Shown: positions 32,831 through 41,590, counted from the stretch's first letter. The stretch is 64,000 bases of DNA from Halorubrum rubrum (GCF_024494685.1 NZ_JANHDM010000008.1:62001-126000); one strand, 5' to 3'. Notes: generated by a model from the sequence alone, not told the origin. Translations and numbers: made by a program.

Positions 32831-33616
32831 ATGGAACTCACCGTCCTCGGCAGCGGGAGCGCGATGCCGGTTCCCGAGCGGGTCCAGTCCGGGTACCTTC
32901 TGAAGGACTCGGGGGGCGACGGCGCGGATCGAAGCCTGCTCGTCGACTGCGGCAGCGGCGTGCTCCACCGGCTCGCCGACACCGACCCCGGCTACGAGGG
33001 GGTCTCGACCGTCCTCTTGACCCACCACCACCTCGACCACGTCGCCGCGCTCCTCCCGCTCGTGAAGGCGCGGTGGCTCGCGGGCGAGGGGCACCTGGAG
33101 GTCGTCGGCCCGACCGGGACCAAGGCGCTCGTCGACGGCCTGCTCGACGTCCACGACTACCTCGACGGGCGGATCGACCTCGTGCTCCGGGAGGTGCCGG
33201 CCGGCCGCGCGTTCACGGCGGGCGGGTTCGACGTCGTCGGCCGGGAGACGCGCCACTCGATGTCGTGTCTCGCGTACCGGTTCTCGCCGCCGAGCCGGGA
33301 CGACGACCCCGCCGAGGGGCCGCTCACCCTCTCGGGTGACTCCGAGGCGTTCGCGGGGCTCGCGCACTTCGCGGACGGCAGCGACGTGCTCGTCCACGAC
33401 TGCTCGTTCCCCGACGGGACCGACGTCTCGAACCACCCGACGCCGGCGTCGCTCGGGGAGTCGCTCGCGGACGTCGACGTCGGGACGCTGCTGCTCTCAC
33501 ACCTCTATCCGCACACCGGCGGGCGCGAGGCGGAGATGGAAGCGAGCGTCCGGGAGGCGGGCTTCGACGGCGACGTGCGGGTCGCCGCCGACGGGCTCCG
33601 AGTCCGGATCCCGTGA
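32831..33616 (+). CDS. metallo-beta-lactamase-fold hydrolase (RNase Z-like)
   Basis: This 261-residue protein has the MBL fold. Motifs are MELTVLGSGSAMP at the start, LLVDCGSGVLHRL, the metal motif THHHLDHVAALLPL (HxHxDH in the form HHHLDH), and the later Asp/His positions in LTLSGDSE, DVLVHDCSF, SNHPTP and LLSHLYPH. The arrangement is closest to RNase Z-like or ribonuclease-related hydrolases, but the tRNA-binding exosite is not visible. The ATG at 32831 is supported by a TAACTTAC box about 26 bases upstream. Confidence 0.85.
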   Translation: MELTVLGSGSAMPVPERVQSGYLLKDSGGDGADRSLLVDCGSGVLHRLADTDPGYEGVSTVLLTHHHLDHVAALLPLVKARWLAGEGHLEVVGPTGTKALVDGLLDVHDYLDGRIDLVLREVPAGRAFTAGGFDVVGRETRHSMSCLAYRFSPPSRDDDPAEGPLTLSGDSEAFAGLAHFADGSDVLVHDCSFPDGTDVSNHPTPASLGESLADVDVGTLLLSHLYPHTGGREAEMEASVREAGFDGDVRVAADGLRVRIP

Positions 33617-33628
33617 GTGATTATCTAG

Positions 33629-33651
33629 TAATACCACAGGGTTAATACCAC
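33629..33651. promoter_or_regulatory. tenA promoter with tandem TAATACCAC repeats
   Basis: TAATACCAC occurs at 33629-33637 and 33643-33651, a 14-base period; the second copy overlaps the TATA position (TTAATACC) about 25 bases before ATG 33671. The repeats could bind a thiamine-responsive regulator such as ThiR, but that is inference. The reversed core GTGGTATT also occurs twice before crtD. Confidence 0.45.
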
Positions 33652-33670
33652 CGCGTCGGGAGGCGATCCC

Positions 33671-34414
33671 ATGGCCTTCACCGACGACCTCCTGGACGCG
33701 GGGTCGGAGATCTGGACGGCACAGTTCGAGCACCCGTTCGTGTGCGAACTCGCGACCGGCGACCTCGCGGACGCCGCGTTCCGCCGGTGGCTCGAACAGG
33801 ACTACCGGTACCTCTTCGATTACGCCAGGGCGTACGCGGTCGCCGGCGCGAAAGCGCGCGAGGAGGCCGCGATGGCGACGCTGCTCGGCGGAGCGGACGC
33901 GGTGTTGAACGAGGAGCTCGACCTCCATCGATCCTTCGCGGCCGAGTACGGCGTCACGGAGGACGACCTCCGGGAGACGGCGAAGGCCCCGACCTGCGAG
34001 GCGTACACGAACTTCCTCGTCCGGACGGCACACGACCGGCCGGTTCCCGTCGCCGTCGCCGCGCTGTTCCCGTGTATGAAGGGGTACCTCGACGTGGCCG
34101 ACCACATGGCGGACCTCGCCGAGGGCGACCACCGATACACCCCGTTCATCGAGACGTACACGAGCGATGGGTTCCGCGCCGAGACCGCCTCGATGCGCGA
34201 CCTCCTCGACGGGTACGCCGAGTCGTATCCCGGCCGCCGCGACGCGATGCGCGAGGCGTTCCTCACGAGCGCCCGCCTCGAGTCGGCGTTCTGGGAGATG
34301 GCGTACGCCGGCGAGACGTGGTCGGCTCGCGAGTCGACCGGTCGCGCCGACGGTCGCGGCGGCGACGACGACGGCCGCGCCGTCGATCACGATCTCGATC
34401 GCGACGACGCGTAA
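33671..34414 (+). CDS. tenA: TenA family protein (thiamine salvage)
   Basis: This 247-residue helical protein matches TenA/Thi-4. Features are WTAQFEHPFVCELATGDL, FRRWLEQDYRYLFDYARAYA, ELDLHRSFAAEYGV, CEAYTNFLV, ALFPCMKGYLDVADHM and the C-terminal MREAFLTSARLESAFWEMAY. TenA enzymes hydrolyse degraded pyrimidine moieties so they can re-enter thiamine synthesis. A cysteine is present in FPCMKGY, at a position that may correspond to the family's catalytic region. The C-terminal 25 residues are an acidic/His tail. Confidence 0.88.
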   Translation: MAFTDDLLDAGSEIWTAQFEHPFVCELATGDLADAAFRRWLEQDYRYLFDYARAYAVAGAKAREEAAMATLLGGADAVLNEELDLHRSFAAEYGVTEDDLRETAKAPTCEAYTNFLVRTAHDRPVPVAVAALFPCMKGYLDVADHMADLAEGDHRYTPFIETYTSDGFRAETASMRDLLDGYAESYPGRRDAMREAFLTSARLESAFWEMAYAGETWSARESTGRADGRGGDDDGRAVDHDLDRDDA

Positions 34415-34481
34415 CGTCTGGGAGTTACGTATCGCCCGGATCGACCCGGATGTTTAAACGTTCGTGCGGGTATCTGGTGGT

Positions 34482-35486
34482 ATGGCCGAGCCGCTCGCGG
34501 ACGACTTCGGACGGGAGGTGACGGGCGTTCGGGTCTCGCTCACCGACCGGTGTAACTTCGACTGTATCTACTGTCACAACGAGGGACTCGGCGACACGCG
34601 CGGCCCGATGGAGCCCAGCGAGGACGAGATGAGCGCCGACGACGTGGTTCGCTTCCTGGAGGTCGTGGAGGGATACGGCGTCGACTCGGTGAAGTTCACC
34701 GGCGGCGAGCCCATGCTGCGGCAGGACCTCGAGGAGATCATCGAGCGCACCCCCGACTCGATGGAGGTGTCGATGACGACGAACGGGACGTTCCTGCCGG
34801 GGCGCGCCGAGGACCTGAAAGCGGCGGGACTCGACCGCGTCAACGTCTCGCAGGACGCGCTCGATCCCGACGACTTCGCGGCGGTGACGAAGTCGGGCGC
34901 GTACGAGCGAGTGCTCGAGGGCGTCAAGGCCGCCGTCGACGCCGGGCTCGACCCGGTGAAGCTCAACATGGTGGTGTTCACCCACACCGCGGGCTACGTC
35001 GAGGAGATGGTCGACCACGTCGCCGAAAACGAAGGACTCCAGCTCCAACTCATCGAGTACATGCCGGAGCTCACGGGCAAACCGGAGTGGAACGTCGACA
35101 TCGGACGCGTCCACGACTGGCTCGCCGGGAAGGCGGACCGGGTCGAGCGCCGCGAGATGCACGACCGGAAGCGGTACTTCGTCGGCGAGGACGCGCCCGG
35201 CGAGGGCGGCGGGATGGTCGAGATCGTCGACCCCGTCGAGAACGAGGAGTTCTGTGCCAACTGCGGCCGCGTCCGCGTCACCCACGAGGGGTACCTGAAG
35301 GGGTGTCTCAACCGCAACGACGACCTCCGGTCGATGGGCGAGATGAGCCGCGCGGAGATCGCCGAGACGTTCGAGGCGGTCGTCGCCAACCGCGTTCCCT
35401 ACTACGGCGAGTACCTGATCGAGAACGACGACGGCGAGTACGAGATCAACGAGGAGTACCTCGGGACGCCGAGCGTCGCTGACTGA
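34482..35486 (+). CDS. moaA: GTP 3',8-cyclase MoaA
   Basis: This 334-residue radical SAM enzyme converts GTP to the precursor of cyclic pyranopterin, the first step of molybdenum/tungsten cofactor synthesis. The N-terminal cluster uses Cys24, Cys28 and Cys31 ([10 protein letters not shown]). [23 protein letters not shown] and RVNVSQDAL follow. The C-terminal cluster is [19 protein letters not shown]. The usual Gly-Gly C-terminus is not seen; the protein ends [18 protein letters not shown] box 26 bases upstream supports ATG 34482. The cofactor would be needed by the aldehyde oxidoreductase in this window. Confidence 0.92.
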   Translation: MAEPLADDFGREVTGVRVSLTDRCNFDCIYCHNEGLGDTRGPMEPSEDEMSADDVVRFLEVVEGYGVDSVKFTGGEPMLRQDLEEIIERTPDSMEVSMTTNGTFLPGRAEDLKAAGLDRVNVSQDALDPDDFAAVTKSGAYERVLEGVKAAVDAGLDPVKLNMVVFTHTAGYVEEMVDHVAENEGLQLQLIEYMPELTGKPEWNVDIGRVHDWLAGKADRVERREMHDRKRYFVGEDAPGEGGGMVEIVDPVENEEFCANCGRVRVTHEGYLKGCLNRNDDLRSMGEMSRAEIAETFEAVVANRVPYYGEYLIENDDGEYEINEEYLGTPSVAD

Positions 35487-35539
35487 GGCTTTCCTGCCGG
35501 CACGGATCGTTTCCGCTACGATACGGTGCGGTGGCGCGC

Positions 35540-35791
35540 CGGTGAGCGGGTGCGTCAGCACCCGCGAACCGCCCGCGAGGGAGTTGCGAGCGCGAGAGCG
35601 CGAGCAACGAGGCTGGGGAGGCGTGAGGTGCGGTCGCGGTGCGGCGGGTGGGACTCAAAGGGGCAGTTGCGAGGACGAAGCACGGCGCAGCAAGGACCGG
35701 AGGAGCGAACGAAGTGAGCGACGAGGACCGCAACAAGCCGCGCGAGTCGTCGCAACTGGGGCTTTGGAGGTGTTCGTCGAAGTCACGTTTC
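35540..35791 (+). ncRNA. candidate structured RNA / dispersed structured repeat, copy 2
   Basis: Hairpin 1 pairs 35540-35543 with 35568-35571, has GA opposite GA, then pairs 35546-35553 with 35558-35565. The CCCGCGAGGGAG linker is at 35572-35583. Hairpin 2 pairs 35583-35587 with 35604-35608, again GA opposite GA, then GCGC/GCGC under a GAGA tetraloop. The 25-base block identical to copy 1 is at 35609-35633. The long stem pairs 35656-35660 (CAAAG) with 35762-35766 (CTTTG), GGG opposite GGG, then 35664-35676 with 35746-35758 in 12 of 13 positions. The tail GTCACGTTT is shared. It fills the gap after moaA. Confidence 0.6.
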
Positions 35792-35904
35792 CTGCCTTAC
35801 ATCTCGAGCGGCCGGGGATTTGAAAACGCCTACTGCGCCAGCGACGACACGCTCTCGACTGGGTCGTTAACGAGACCGATCCCCCGCGATCCGCACTCGA
35901 TCGC

Positions 35905-36609
35905 CTACACCGACGACGTGATCCCGCCGTCGACGCGGAGGTTCTGGCCGGTGACGTAGCTCGACTCCTCCGAGAGCAGGTACGCGACCGCGTCCGCGAT
36001 CTCCTCGGTTCGCGCGGCCCGCCCCATCGGGATCTCCGCCTTCGTCTCCTCGTCGACGTCGTAGCTGTCCGCGAAGCCTGGCAGGACGCTGTTCATGCGG
36101 ATCCCCGCCGACGCGTACCGGTCGGCGTACAGCTTCGTGTAGCTTCCGAGGCCGGCCCGCAACACGGAGGAGACGGGAAAGTCCGGCGAGGGCTCGAACG
36201 CCGAGAACGTCGAGACGTTCACGATCGCCCCCTCGCCCTGGTCCTCCATGATGGGCGTGACCAGCCGGGCCATCCGGATCGTGTTCAGCAACACCAGGTC
36301 CATCCCCTCGTACCACTCCTCGTCGGAGATGTCGAGGAGGTCGCCGGAGGGCGGATGACCCGTGTTGTTCACTACGGCGTCGACCCGGCCGTAGCGCTCG
36401 TGGGTCGTCCCCACGAGCGCCGTCAGGTCGTCAGGTTCGGTGACCGAGCCCTCGAAGCCGTCGCCGCCGAGGTCGTTCGCGACGTCGACCGCGCTTCCGG
36501 AGGGAGAGAGCAACACCGGGAGGTACCCGTCGTCGCTCAGCCGCCGCGCGCAGGCCTCGCCGATGCCGCTTCCCGCCGCCGTCACGATCGCGACCGGGGT
36601 GTCTTCCAT
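35905..36609 (-). CDS. short-chain dehydrogenase lacking the YxxxK pair
   Basis: This 234-residue protein has the SDR fold: AIVTAAGSGIGEACARRL, DAVVNNTGHPPSG, GAIVNVSTFSAFEPSPDF and a C-terminal PMGRAARTEEIADAVAYLLSEESSYVTGQNLRVDGG. Where the catalytic YxxxK should be, the sequence reads FPVSSVLRAGLGSY, so Tyr is replaced by Ser and Lys by Arg in the likely alignment. It may be a cofactor-binding protein without classical dehydrogenase chemistry or use different residues. ATG 36609 starts the NAD-binding strand directly. Confidence 0.85.
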   Translation of the reverse strand: MEDTPVAIVTAAGSGIGEACARRLSDDGYLPVLLSPSGSAVDVANDLGGDGFEGSVTEPDDLTALVGTTHERYGRVDAVVNNTGHPPSGDLLDISDEEWYEGMDLVLLNTIRMARLVTPIMEDQGEGAIVNVSTFSAFEPSPDFPVSSVLRAGLGSYTKLYADRYASAGIRMNSVLPGFADSYDVDEETKAEIPMGRAARTEEIADAVAYLLSEESSYVTGQNLRVDGGITSSV

Positions 36610-36668
36610 ACGAGCGATGTCGCAGGTACGGGCATAAGACCACCGGCGCGTTCGGGGTCGGTCCGCCC

Positions 36669-36700
36669 GACGAGTACGGAACTCGACGAGTACGGAACTC
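36669..36700. repeat. exact 16-bp tandem repeat
   Basis: GACGAGTACGGAACTC is repeated head to tail at 36669-36684 and 36685-36700, between the divergent SDR and Tat-lipoprotein genes. It lies about 50 bases upstream of the lipoprotein TATA box and could be an operator or a slippage product. Confidence 0.7.
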
Positions 36701-36779
36701 GCGCTCGCGGACGGATGCAGAGACAAGTCGCCGTTTGAGCCATACCAACGTCTTTACTCGGCCCGGACGCTCCCCACGT

Positions 36780-37823
36780 ATGGCACGGCAGTCGACGACC
36801 AGACGACGATTGTTAGGTGTCGGTTGCGTGAGCGCGGCAGTCGCGGCCGCGGGCTGTCTCGGTTCGTTCGATTCCGTCGGGGACGGGGCCGGCGAAACCG
36901 ACGGATCCGGCGATCGCTCGCTCCGTCTCTCGCTGTCTCCCCGGGACGATACGCTCCGGGAGCGATACGTGATCGACGTCGCCGACCTCGCCGACGCCCG
37001 CCCACCGGACGCCGAGGAGGCCTTCCGGACGACGCTCGAGGGGTCGACGTACACGACGCAGTACCGGACCCCGTTCTTCTCCACTCCCGACGACCCCACG
37101 TACGTCAGGGAGGAGGGAACCTACTACTGGCTCGGGTCGGTCGTGATCGACGAGGCCGTCGAGACCCGTCCCGTCCTCAGACTTCGGGACGGAACCCGCA
37201 TCGACGACGACGCTACCGACGCCGACACCACCGAGACCGACGCGGTCGCGGCCGAGGATCTTCCCGAAGGCGACCGGCGGGCCGTCCGGATCGCACACAT
37301 GGCCGCCCGCGCCCGCGGCGACGAGGGCGGCGTCCCGTGGGGGCTGGTACAGCGCGGCGGCTACGTGTACCGCTCCGAGGAGGCCGTCGAAACGAGCCGG
37401 GTCCTGTCCGATGACGGTCCCGACCGCGTCGTCTACCGCGAGACGGCGTACGCGGTCGACGTCGCCGAAGAGCGGTTCTACGAGTCGGTCCATCGCGCGA
37501 CCGTCGAGTCCGTCGCGACGAGTCCCGAACGAATGGAGGCGATCCTCCGGGCCAAATTCGTCGACGCGCGGATCGACCGCGACGCGCTCTCCACGGAGGA
37601 AACGGGGGTCATCCGGTCGGCCCGCGGAGAGGGATACGACGAGACGCATCCGTACTCCGACGCGTACCGGGGTGTGTTGACGGCGCTTCACGAGCGTGCC
37701 TACCTCGACGGAAACGTCGAGAAGGACGCCTTCGACGACGCCGAACACGGCTCGGGGACGGTGCTGTACGGCGACGAGTACTACGAGTATCGACTGCGGT
37801 TCACGTCCTCGTCCGCGGCGTAG
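36780..37823 (+). CDS. Tat-exported lipoprotein, hypothetical
   Basis: This 347-residue protein starts with a Tat signal (TTRRRLLGVGCVSAAVAAAGC). The twin-arginine region is RRR at residues 8-10, and the lipobox cysteine at residue 26 (AAAGC) should be lipidated so that the protein is held on the outside of the membrane. The mature part is acidic and Tyr-rich, with no recognised domain. A TCTTTACTC box at about 36751-36758 supports ATG 36780. Function unknown. Confidence 0.82.
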   Translation: MARQSTTRRRLLGVGCVSAAVAAAGCLGSFDSVGDGAGETDGSGDRSLRLSLSPRDDTLRERYVIDVADLADARPPDAEEAFRTTLEGSTYTTQYRTPFFSTPDDPTYVREEGTYYWLGSVVIDEAVETRPVLRLRDGTRIDDDATDADTTETDAVAAEDLPEGDRRAVRIAHMAARARGDEGGVPWGLVQRGGYVYRSEEAVETSRVLSDDGPDRVVYRETAYAVDVAEERFYESVHRATVESVATSPERMEAILRAKFVDARIDRDALSTEETGVIRSARGEGYDETHPYSDAYRGVLTALHERAYLDGNVEKDAFDDAEHGSGTVLYGDEYYEYRLRFTSSSAA

Positions 37824-37978
37824 AGCGGGACACCGTGGCTTCGGAAAGGAACGGACACAGCGGAATTCGTCGGTTCGGTGGCTCCCAGCGTAGATTCGAG
37901 AGTCATCTATCGGGAGGACGTCGCTACGGTGTTTTGTCTGTTTCCGGTCGGACGCCGATCGTCGCGACGCAGCGACCG

Positions 37979-38371
37979 CTATCTCCTCTGGACCCAGACC
38001 GACACGGCCACCATCCCGCCAGCCAGCCCCAGCGTGATCGGGACGATGGAAACGTCGTACCCGAGGTTCGCCCCGAACACTATCACCTGAACGACGAGAA
38101 GCATGAGCATCGCCAGCGATCCGACGATCCGCTCGCCGATGTCGATGCTCGAGGCCTCGAACAGCACGCTCATGAACACGACGACTGCCGGCATCGCCAA
38201 GACCGCGATCGGTTTCGCGACGACGTTGTCCGGCTCGCCGGCGGCGTTCCAGTGGATCGCCATCTGGTCCGGTAGGGCCGCGTAGAGGGCGACGCCGAGG
38301 GCCAACAGCACACCGGTAATGAGGGCGGCGACAGCCCGCTGTCGGGGCAAGAATCGTACAAGGGCGTTCAT
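37979..38371 (-). CDS. DUF1648/SdpI-like membrane protein
   Basis: This 130-residue protein has four hydrophobic segments and the DUF1648 signature LPDQMAIHWNAAGEPDNVVAKP after the first helix. Such domains occur in SdpI-like immunity and permease-associated membrane proteins. No partner SdpI domain follows, so it is a single-domain version. It reads toward the lipoprotein gene; its start is ATG 38371. Confidence 0.82.
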   Translation of the reverse strand: MNALVRFLPRQRAVAALITGVLLALGVALYAALPDQMAIHWNAAGEPDNVVAKPIAVLAMPAVVVFMSVLFEASSIDIGERIVGSLAMLMLLVVQVIVFGANLGYDVSIVPITLGLAGGMVAVSVWVQRR

Positions 38372-38762
38372 GTCAGCTGGCGATAGTTCGGACTGACAAA
38401 TAGGTTTCCGGCCTTGGTTCGTTCTTGGGACGCGTTCGCAATTGACGAGTCCAGTGCTCGCAAGCGAGATGAACGGGGAAATTCTGTGTACGTGAAGGAT
38501 GAACGTCGCGTGCTGGGCGGTCAGCGAGTAGTCGAATCACGTGATCTTCTGGCGGTATCAGACCGTATTCTCTTTTTTCTCCGGTCAGGTTGAGAACGAG
38601 ACCTCCCAGCACATTCCCTGGAGCAAGTTCCACGGTCGGCACGTCAACTCCGGCAACTCTCTTTTTAACTATCAGGAAACCTTGATAAAAGCCACTATTA
38701 TTAATTTGGACCTAGCATCACAGGATATAGATGACACTTACGAAGATAGTTAAGCAAAAGAA
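38372..38762. other. gap at the left edge of the AT-rich island
   Basis: The first 270 bases have mixed GC content. A minus-strand frame (38373-38642) and a plus-strand frame (38541-38753) are open but show no family features or convincing promoter. Composition drops sharply to AT-rich from about 38650. No copy of the tRNA-Arg 3' end was found here, so the left attachment site is not identified. Confidence 0.45.
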
Positions 38763-39086
38763 ATGTTTAAGAAGTTACCTGACCTCTCTGACGAGGTCGA
38801 TTATGTTATTAGCGGAGAGCCACTTAATCAGATGACCAACGCGGACAAACGTATTCTATTTATTCCGTATCCTAGATTAATCCACACTCTGTCGACAATT
38901 GCGGAGAACATTGATGTTCCCCGTCAAACCGTCTCTAAGCGACTCAGTACGCTACAAGCCGCTGAGTTTGTGGAAAAGATTTCTCGTGGAAAATATAAAA
39001 TCACTCGGAGGGTCAATTCGTTGTATCTGGAGATCCGGAAGTGTGCCAAGGTGATCAGATTTAATCATAATATAGACAATGTTTGA
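38763..39086 (+). CDS. winged-helix DNA-binding protein of the island
   Basis: This 107-residue protein has a helix-turn-helix region, RLIHTLSTIAENIDVPRQTV then SKRLSTLQAAEFVEKISRGKYKIT, which fits an ArsR/MarR-like winged helix with a beta wing. It is probably a transcriptional regulator, perhaps of its neighbour. Its stop overlaps the next ATG by eight bases. Codons are AT-rich, unlike the chromosome. Confidence 0.7.
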   Translation: MFKKLPDLSDEVDYVISGEPLNQMTNADKRILFIPYPRLIHTLSTIAENIDVPRQTVSKRLSTLQAAEFVEKISRGKYKITRRVNSLYLEIRKCAKVIRFNHNIDNV

Positions 39087-39561
39087 TAGTAGTTTTGAAT
39101 TGATCCAGGCCACCATCCTGATTTCTGGTGCTGACCTTTCTACAGCAGTAGTAGCTTCGATTGTTGGTGCAGTAGTGGCAGGGATTATAAGCGCGGTGAT
39201 TAACGGTATGTCATTATTAGCTCAGTACCAAATAAATGAAAAGAATCAAAAGAATATCGTTAAAAGAAGATGGAAGCGAGAAACAATCAAAACTTTGCGC
39301 GAATTAGAGAGAGTGGTTCTCAACTTTGATCCATCTGACTCCCCAGAAAATGATATTGAAATAATTGATAACTTGGTCAGCGAGATCGAGGATCAGAAGG
39401 GAGTGATTCCAGACAAATTCGATAATATTGAGTCAGATTTAACAGAGATTACCCTTGCTAATGAACGGAGGGGTTCTGATGATTATTATGACTCCATGTT
39501 TGAATATCGATCAGAGCTGCTCCAAAAAGTCCAAGATACTTTGGATAATTTTAATCATTAG
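39079..39561 (+). CDS. single-pass membrane protein with coiled coil, hypothetical
   Basis: This 160-residue protein has one hydrophobic helix at about residues 22-48 (AVVASIVGAVVAGIISAVIN), a basic stretch (KNIVKRRWKRETIK), and then a Leu/Glu-rich amphipathic region to the end, probably coiled coil in the cytoplasm. It is coupled to the HTH gene by an eight-base overlap. Layout fits an effector/regulator pair of a mobile element; no family recognised. Confidence 0.65.
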   Translation: MFDSSFELIQATILISGADLSTAVVASIVGAVVAGIISAVINGMSLLAQYQINEKNQKNIVKRRWKRETIKTLRELERVVLNFDPSDSPENDIEIIDNLVSEIEDQKGVIPDKFDNIESDLTEITLANERRGSDDYYDSMFEYRSELLQKVQDTLDNFNH

Positions 39562-39576
39562 CTAAATTGAATACAT

Positions 39577-40269
39577 TCATGATACAGTATTCATAATATC
39601 CTCCGGTGATAAAATCTCATAAGAAGAATTATTCATTTTATCCTCAATATCCGATTTTTCACGATATATTACTCCATTCTGCGGAGTGAGTAAGTATTTT
39701 TTATCGCCACCTGACCAAGCATAGGCGTCCAATAGTATCTCTATAACTTCCTCATCTTCTATAATCTGGCTTATCGACGTTTCAAATATAAGTGGATCAT
39801 GTGCTGACGAAGTATATCTAGACGAAACCAGCAGATCCAATTCGCGTTGTGCTTTAATAGATTGTGTTAAATTATTACTTAAATACCGCCTGAATTCTCG
39901 TATTCCGAGGTCCCGTACGTCCGATTTCAAGTTTCCAACATCTGGCAGATACTCTGGATCAATATTTAAATCATCCACCAACTCTGAATGGGTTAATGTA
40001 TCTGAGACAAATTCATTTAACGCGTCTTCATCAGAAAGATCCTGAAGAAGTTCGGACGCTCTATTACATAGGTGCTCTAACAGCATCTGAATATTTGCTA
40101 ATCCGTTTGTCACCCTTTCCCAGCACGACTTACGAATTACAATATTTACACCGAACTCATTGAGCTCGCGTAATACTCTTCTCGTTAGATCACACTCAGA
40201 AATATGTGTTCTACAAAAATCTAAACCAACGTATTGGTCGATAAGTATTGAACTATCGACTTCAGACAT
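39577..40269 (-). CDS. uncharacterised island protein with PIN-like ends
   Basis: This 230-residue protein begins SSILIDQYVGLDFCRTHISE and ends GGDKKYLLTPQNGVIYREKS followed by SYEILSPEDIMNTV. The two ends resemble the first and last strands of PIN-domain nucleases (hydrophobic strand plus Asp; LLTxxxxI; ILSPEDI), but the middle is an unrelated helical insertion and the family match is weak. Its start codon overlaps the stop of the upstream 332-residue gene by one base (TAATG), so the pair is co-translated. Possible toxin or defence nuclease; inference only. Confidence 0.6.
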   Translation of the reverse strand: MSEVDSSILIDQYVGLDFCRTHISECDLTRRVLRELNEFGVNIVIRKSCWERVTNGLANIQMLLEHLCNRASELLQDLSDEDALNEFVSDTLTHSELVDDLNIDPEYLPDVGNLKSDVRDLGIREFRRYLSNNLTQSIKAQRELDLLVSSRYTSSAHDPLIFETSISQIIEDEEVIEILLDAYAWSGGDKKYLLTPQNGVIYREKSDIEDKMNNSSYEILSPEDIMNTVS

Positions 40270-41267
40270 TACGAACTTCTGAAGGCAGCATCTTGAAGGC
40301 TTTTGATTGAATTAGTAGCCTCAGGACTTGTCGACCTAACTGTTTCATAGTCTGCCCTTAAGTTGTGTTCCTTAAGACTCGTGTTCCAGCCTTTGAGTTG
40401 AGTTTTCCAGGATGGCTTGTCCGCATTCAAGATATTCTGTCCGGAGCGATTAAACGATTCAAGACTATCTCCTGGCCCCTCCGCACGATCAAGAGATATC
40501 GTCATGCCAATCCACGGCAACACATATTCATGATAGACGACACGAGATTGACGTATCGTATCCACCTCATCTTCGGTTAATTCAGACCGCTCTTCAATTT
40601 TCATCAGGGATTCATCTAATAGAGTCAGATATTCACGAACATGACTCCCGATATCGTCTTCAATTTGGTCGTTCTGTCTGATCTGATACTGAAGATCTAT
40701 TGAGGAGTCTTTGAATTGATCGTAGTTACTGCCGATATTATTGATAAATTCCTCTTGAGAGAGATGTTCTATTTGCTCAAGTACCTCAATAATGTTGGTG
40801 CTAGCCAGATATATGCCAGTATATGGCTCGGGATTCCACTCTTCGTAATTGTCTGTTAAGAAGGTAAAAATATCTTTATTAAATGTTTCTCGGAGATCAA
40901 GACCGAGAAGATGGTCTATCAGATCCTCCTCAGTTACAGCTACCTTTTCAGGACTCGGGACATATGCTTTTTTGCTGCTAGCTTGTACGTTGAGTGATTT
41001 TGGCCGAAGACGGTCGTATGGCTCAAATTGCCCGTATTTGTACCACGTCCTGACAATCGGTAGATCGAACGCTTTGATAGCAGAGTATGCAATCTTTTTA
41101 ATTTTGATATTGTCTGGGTAGAACCCTCGGACTCCCGTATACTCAGACGGGATGGTGAGCTCGACACCCTCTTTGTGGAGTGCTGTCTCTAAGGACCGCT
41201 TCAGTAGCTCAACCGAAGTGCTCTCCTTATCGCTAATTTGAATTGGGATTTCCATTACTGAATCCAA
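40269..41267 (-). CDS. uncharacterised island protein, first gene of a two-gene module
   Basis: This 332-residue protein is largely helical with many Glu, Ser and Asn residues. The N-terminal third contains LLKRSLETALHKEGVELTIP and KKIAYSAIKAFDLPIVRTWYKYG, which could be a helix-turn-helix-like fold with a sequence-reading helix. A central region (ELTEDEVDTIRQSRVVYHEYVLPWIGMTISL) may be a helical bundle. I recognise no family. It is the upstream partner of the PIN-like gene and shares its AT-rich codon use. The ATG at 41267 is the first of two (MDSVM). Confidence 0.6.
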   Translation of the reverse strand: MDSVMEIPIQISDKESTSVELLKRSLETALHKEGVELTIPSEYTGVRGFYPDNIKIKKIAYSAIKAFDLPIVRTWYKYGQFEPYDRLRPKSLNVQASSKKAYVPSPEKVAVTEEDLIDHLLGLDLRETFNKDIFTFLTDNYEEWNPEPYTGIYLASTNIIEVLEQIEHLSQEEFINNIGSNYDQFKDSSIDLQYQIRQNDQIEDDIGSHVREYLTLLDESLMKIEERSELTEDEVDTIRQSRVVYHEYVLPWIGMTISLDRAEGPGDSLESFNRSGQNILNADKPSWKTQLKGWNTSLKEHNLRADYETVRSTSPEATNSIKSLQDAAFRSS

Positions 41268-41590
41268 GGCCGTATTTTAATTCTGTGGGCGGATTTCTCG
41301 TATAGTGTCTGTCAGTATTCGGGCCAATAGGTTAATATACACCGGTTGTGTTCTTTTGGAATGAAATGTAATAAACATATATTACACAGGATGTCTCAAA
41401 GTTATTTTGATTTCCAGTAGATGAAGATAGTAATTATTGGTGCTAACTTAATCAGCTATGACTTATGTCCGGACACAGGCTCTACTAGAACTTTGGTGCT
41501 TCGGTGGGCCCAAATGTTCTGCTCCATTTGCCTGTACCAAATACCATTCCAACATATATCGTACACGGATTCTCTCTTCTTAATTACTCG
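41268..41590. other. AT-rich intergenic region of the island
   Basis: About 320 bases between the two-gene module and the IS6 element. It contains AT-rich promoter-like stretches (TTAATATA near 41333 and AATAAACATATATTAC near 41370). Open frames are short and show no protein character. Confidence 0.5.

Noticed and set aside
35526-35959. Small basic proteins predicted between moaA and the SDR gene
   Set aside because: These are translations of the structured repeat copy 2, not genes.
38373-38642. 89-residue minus-strand frame near the island edge
   Set aside because: No start signal, no recognisable domain and mixed composition; treated as non-coding.
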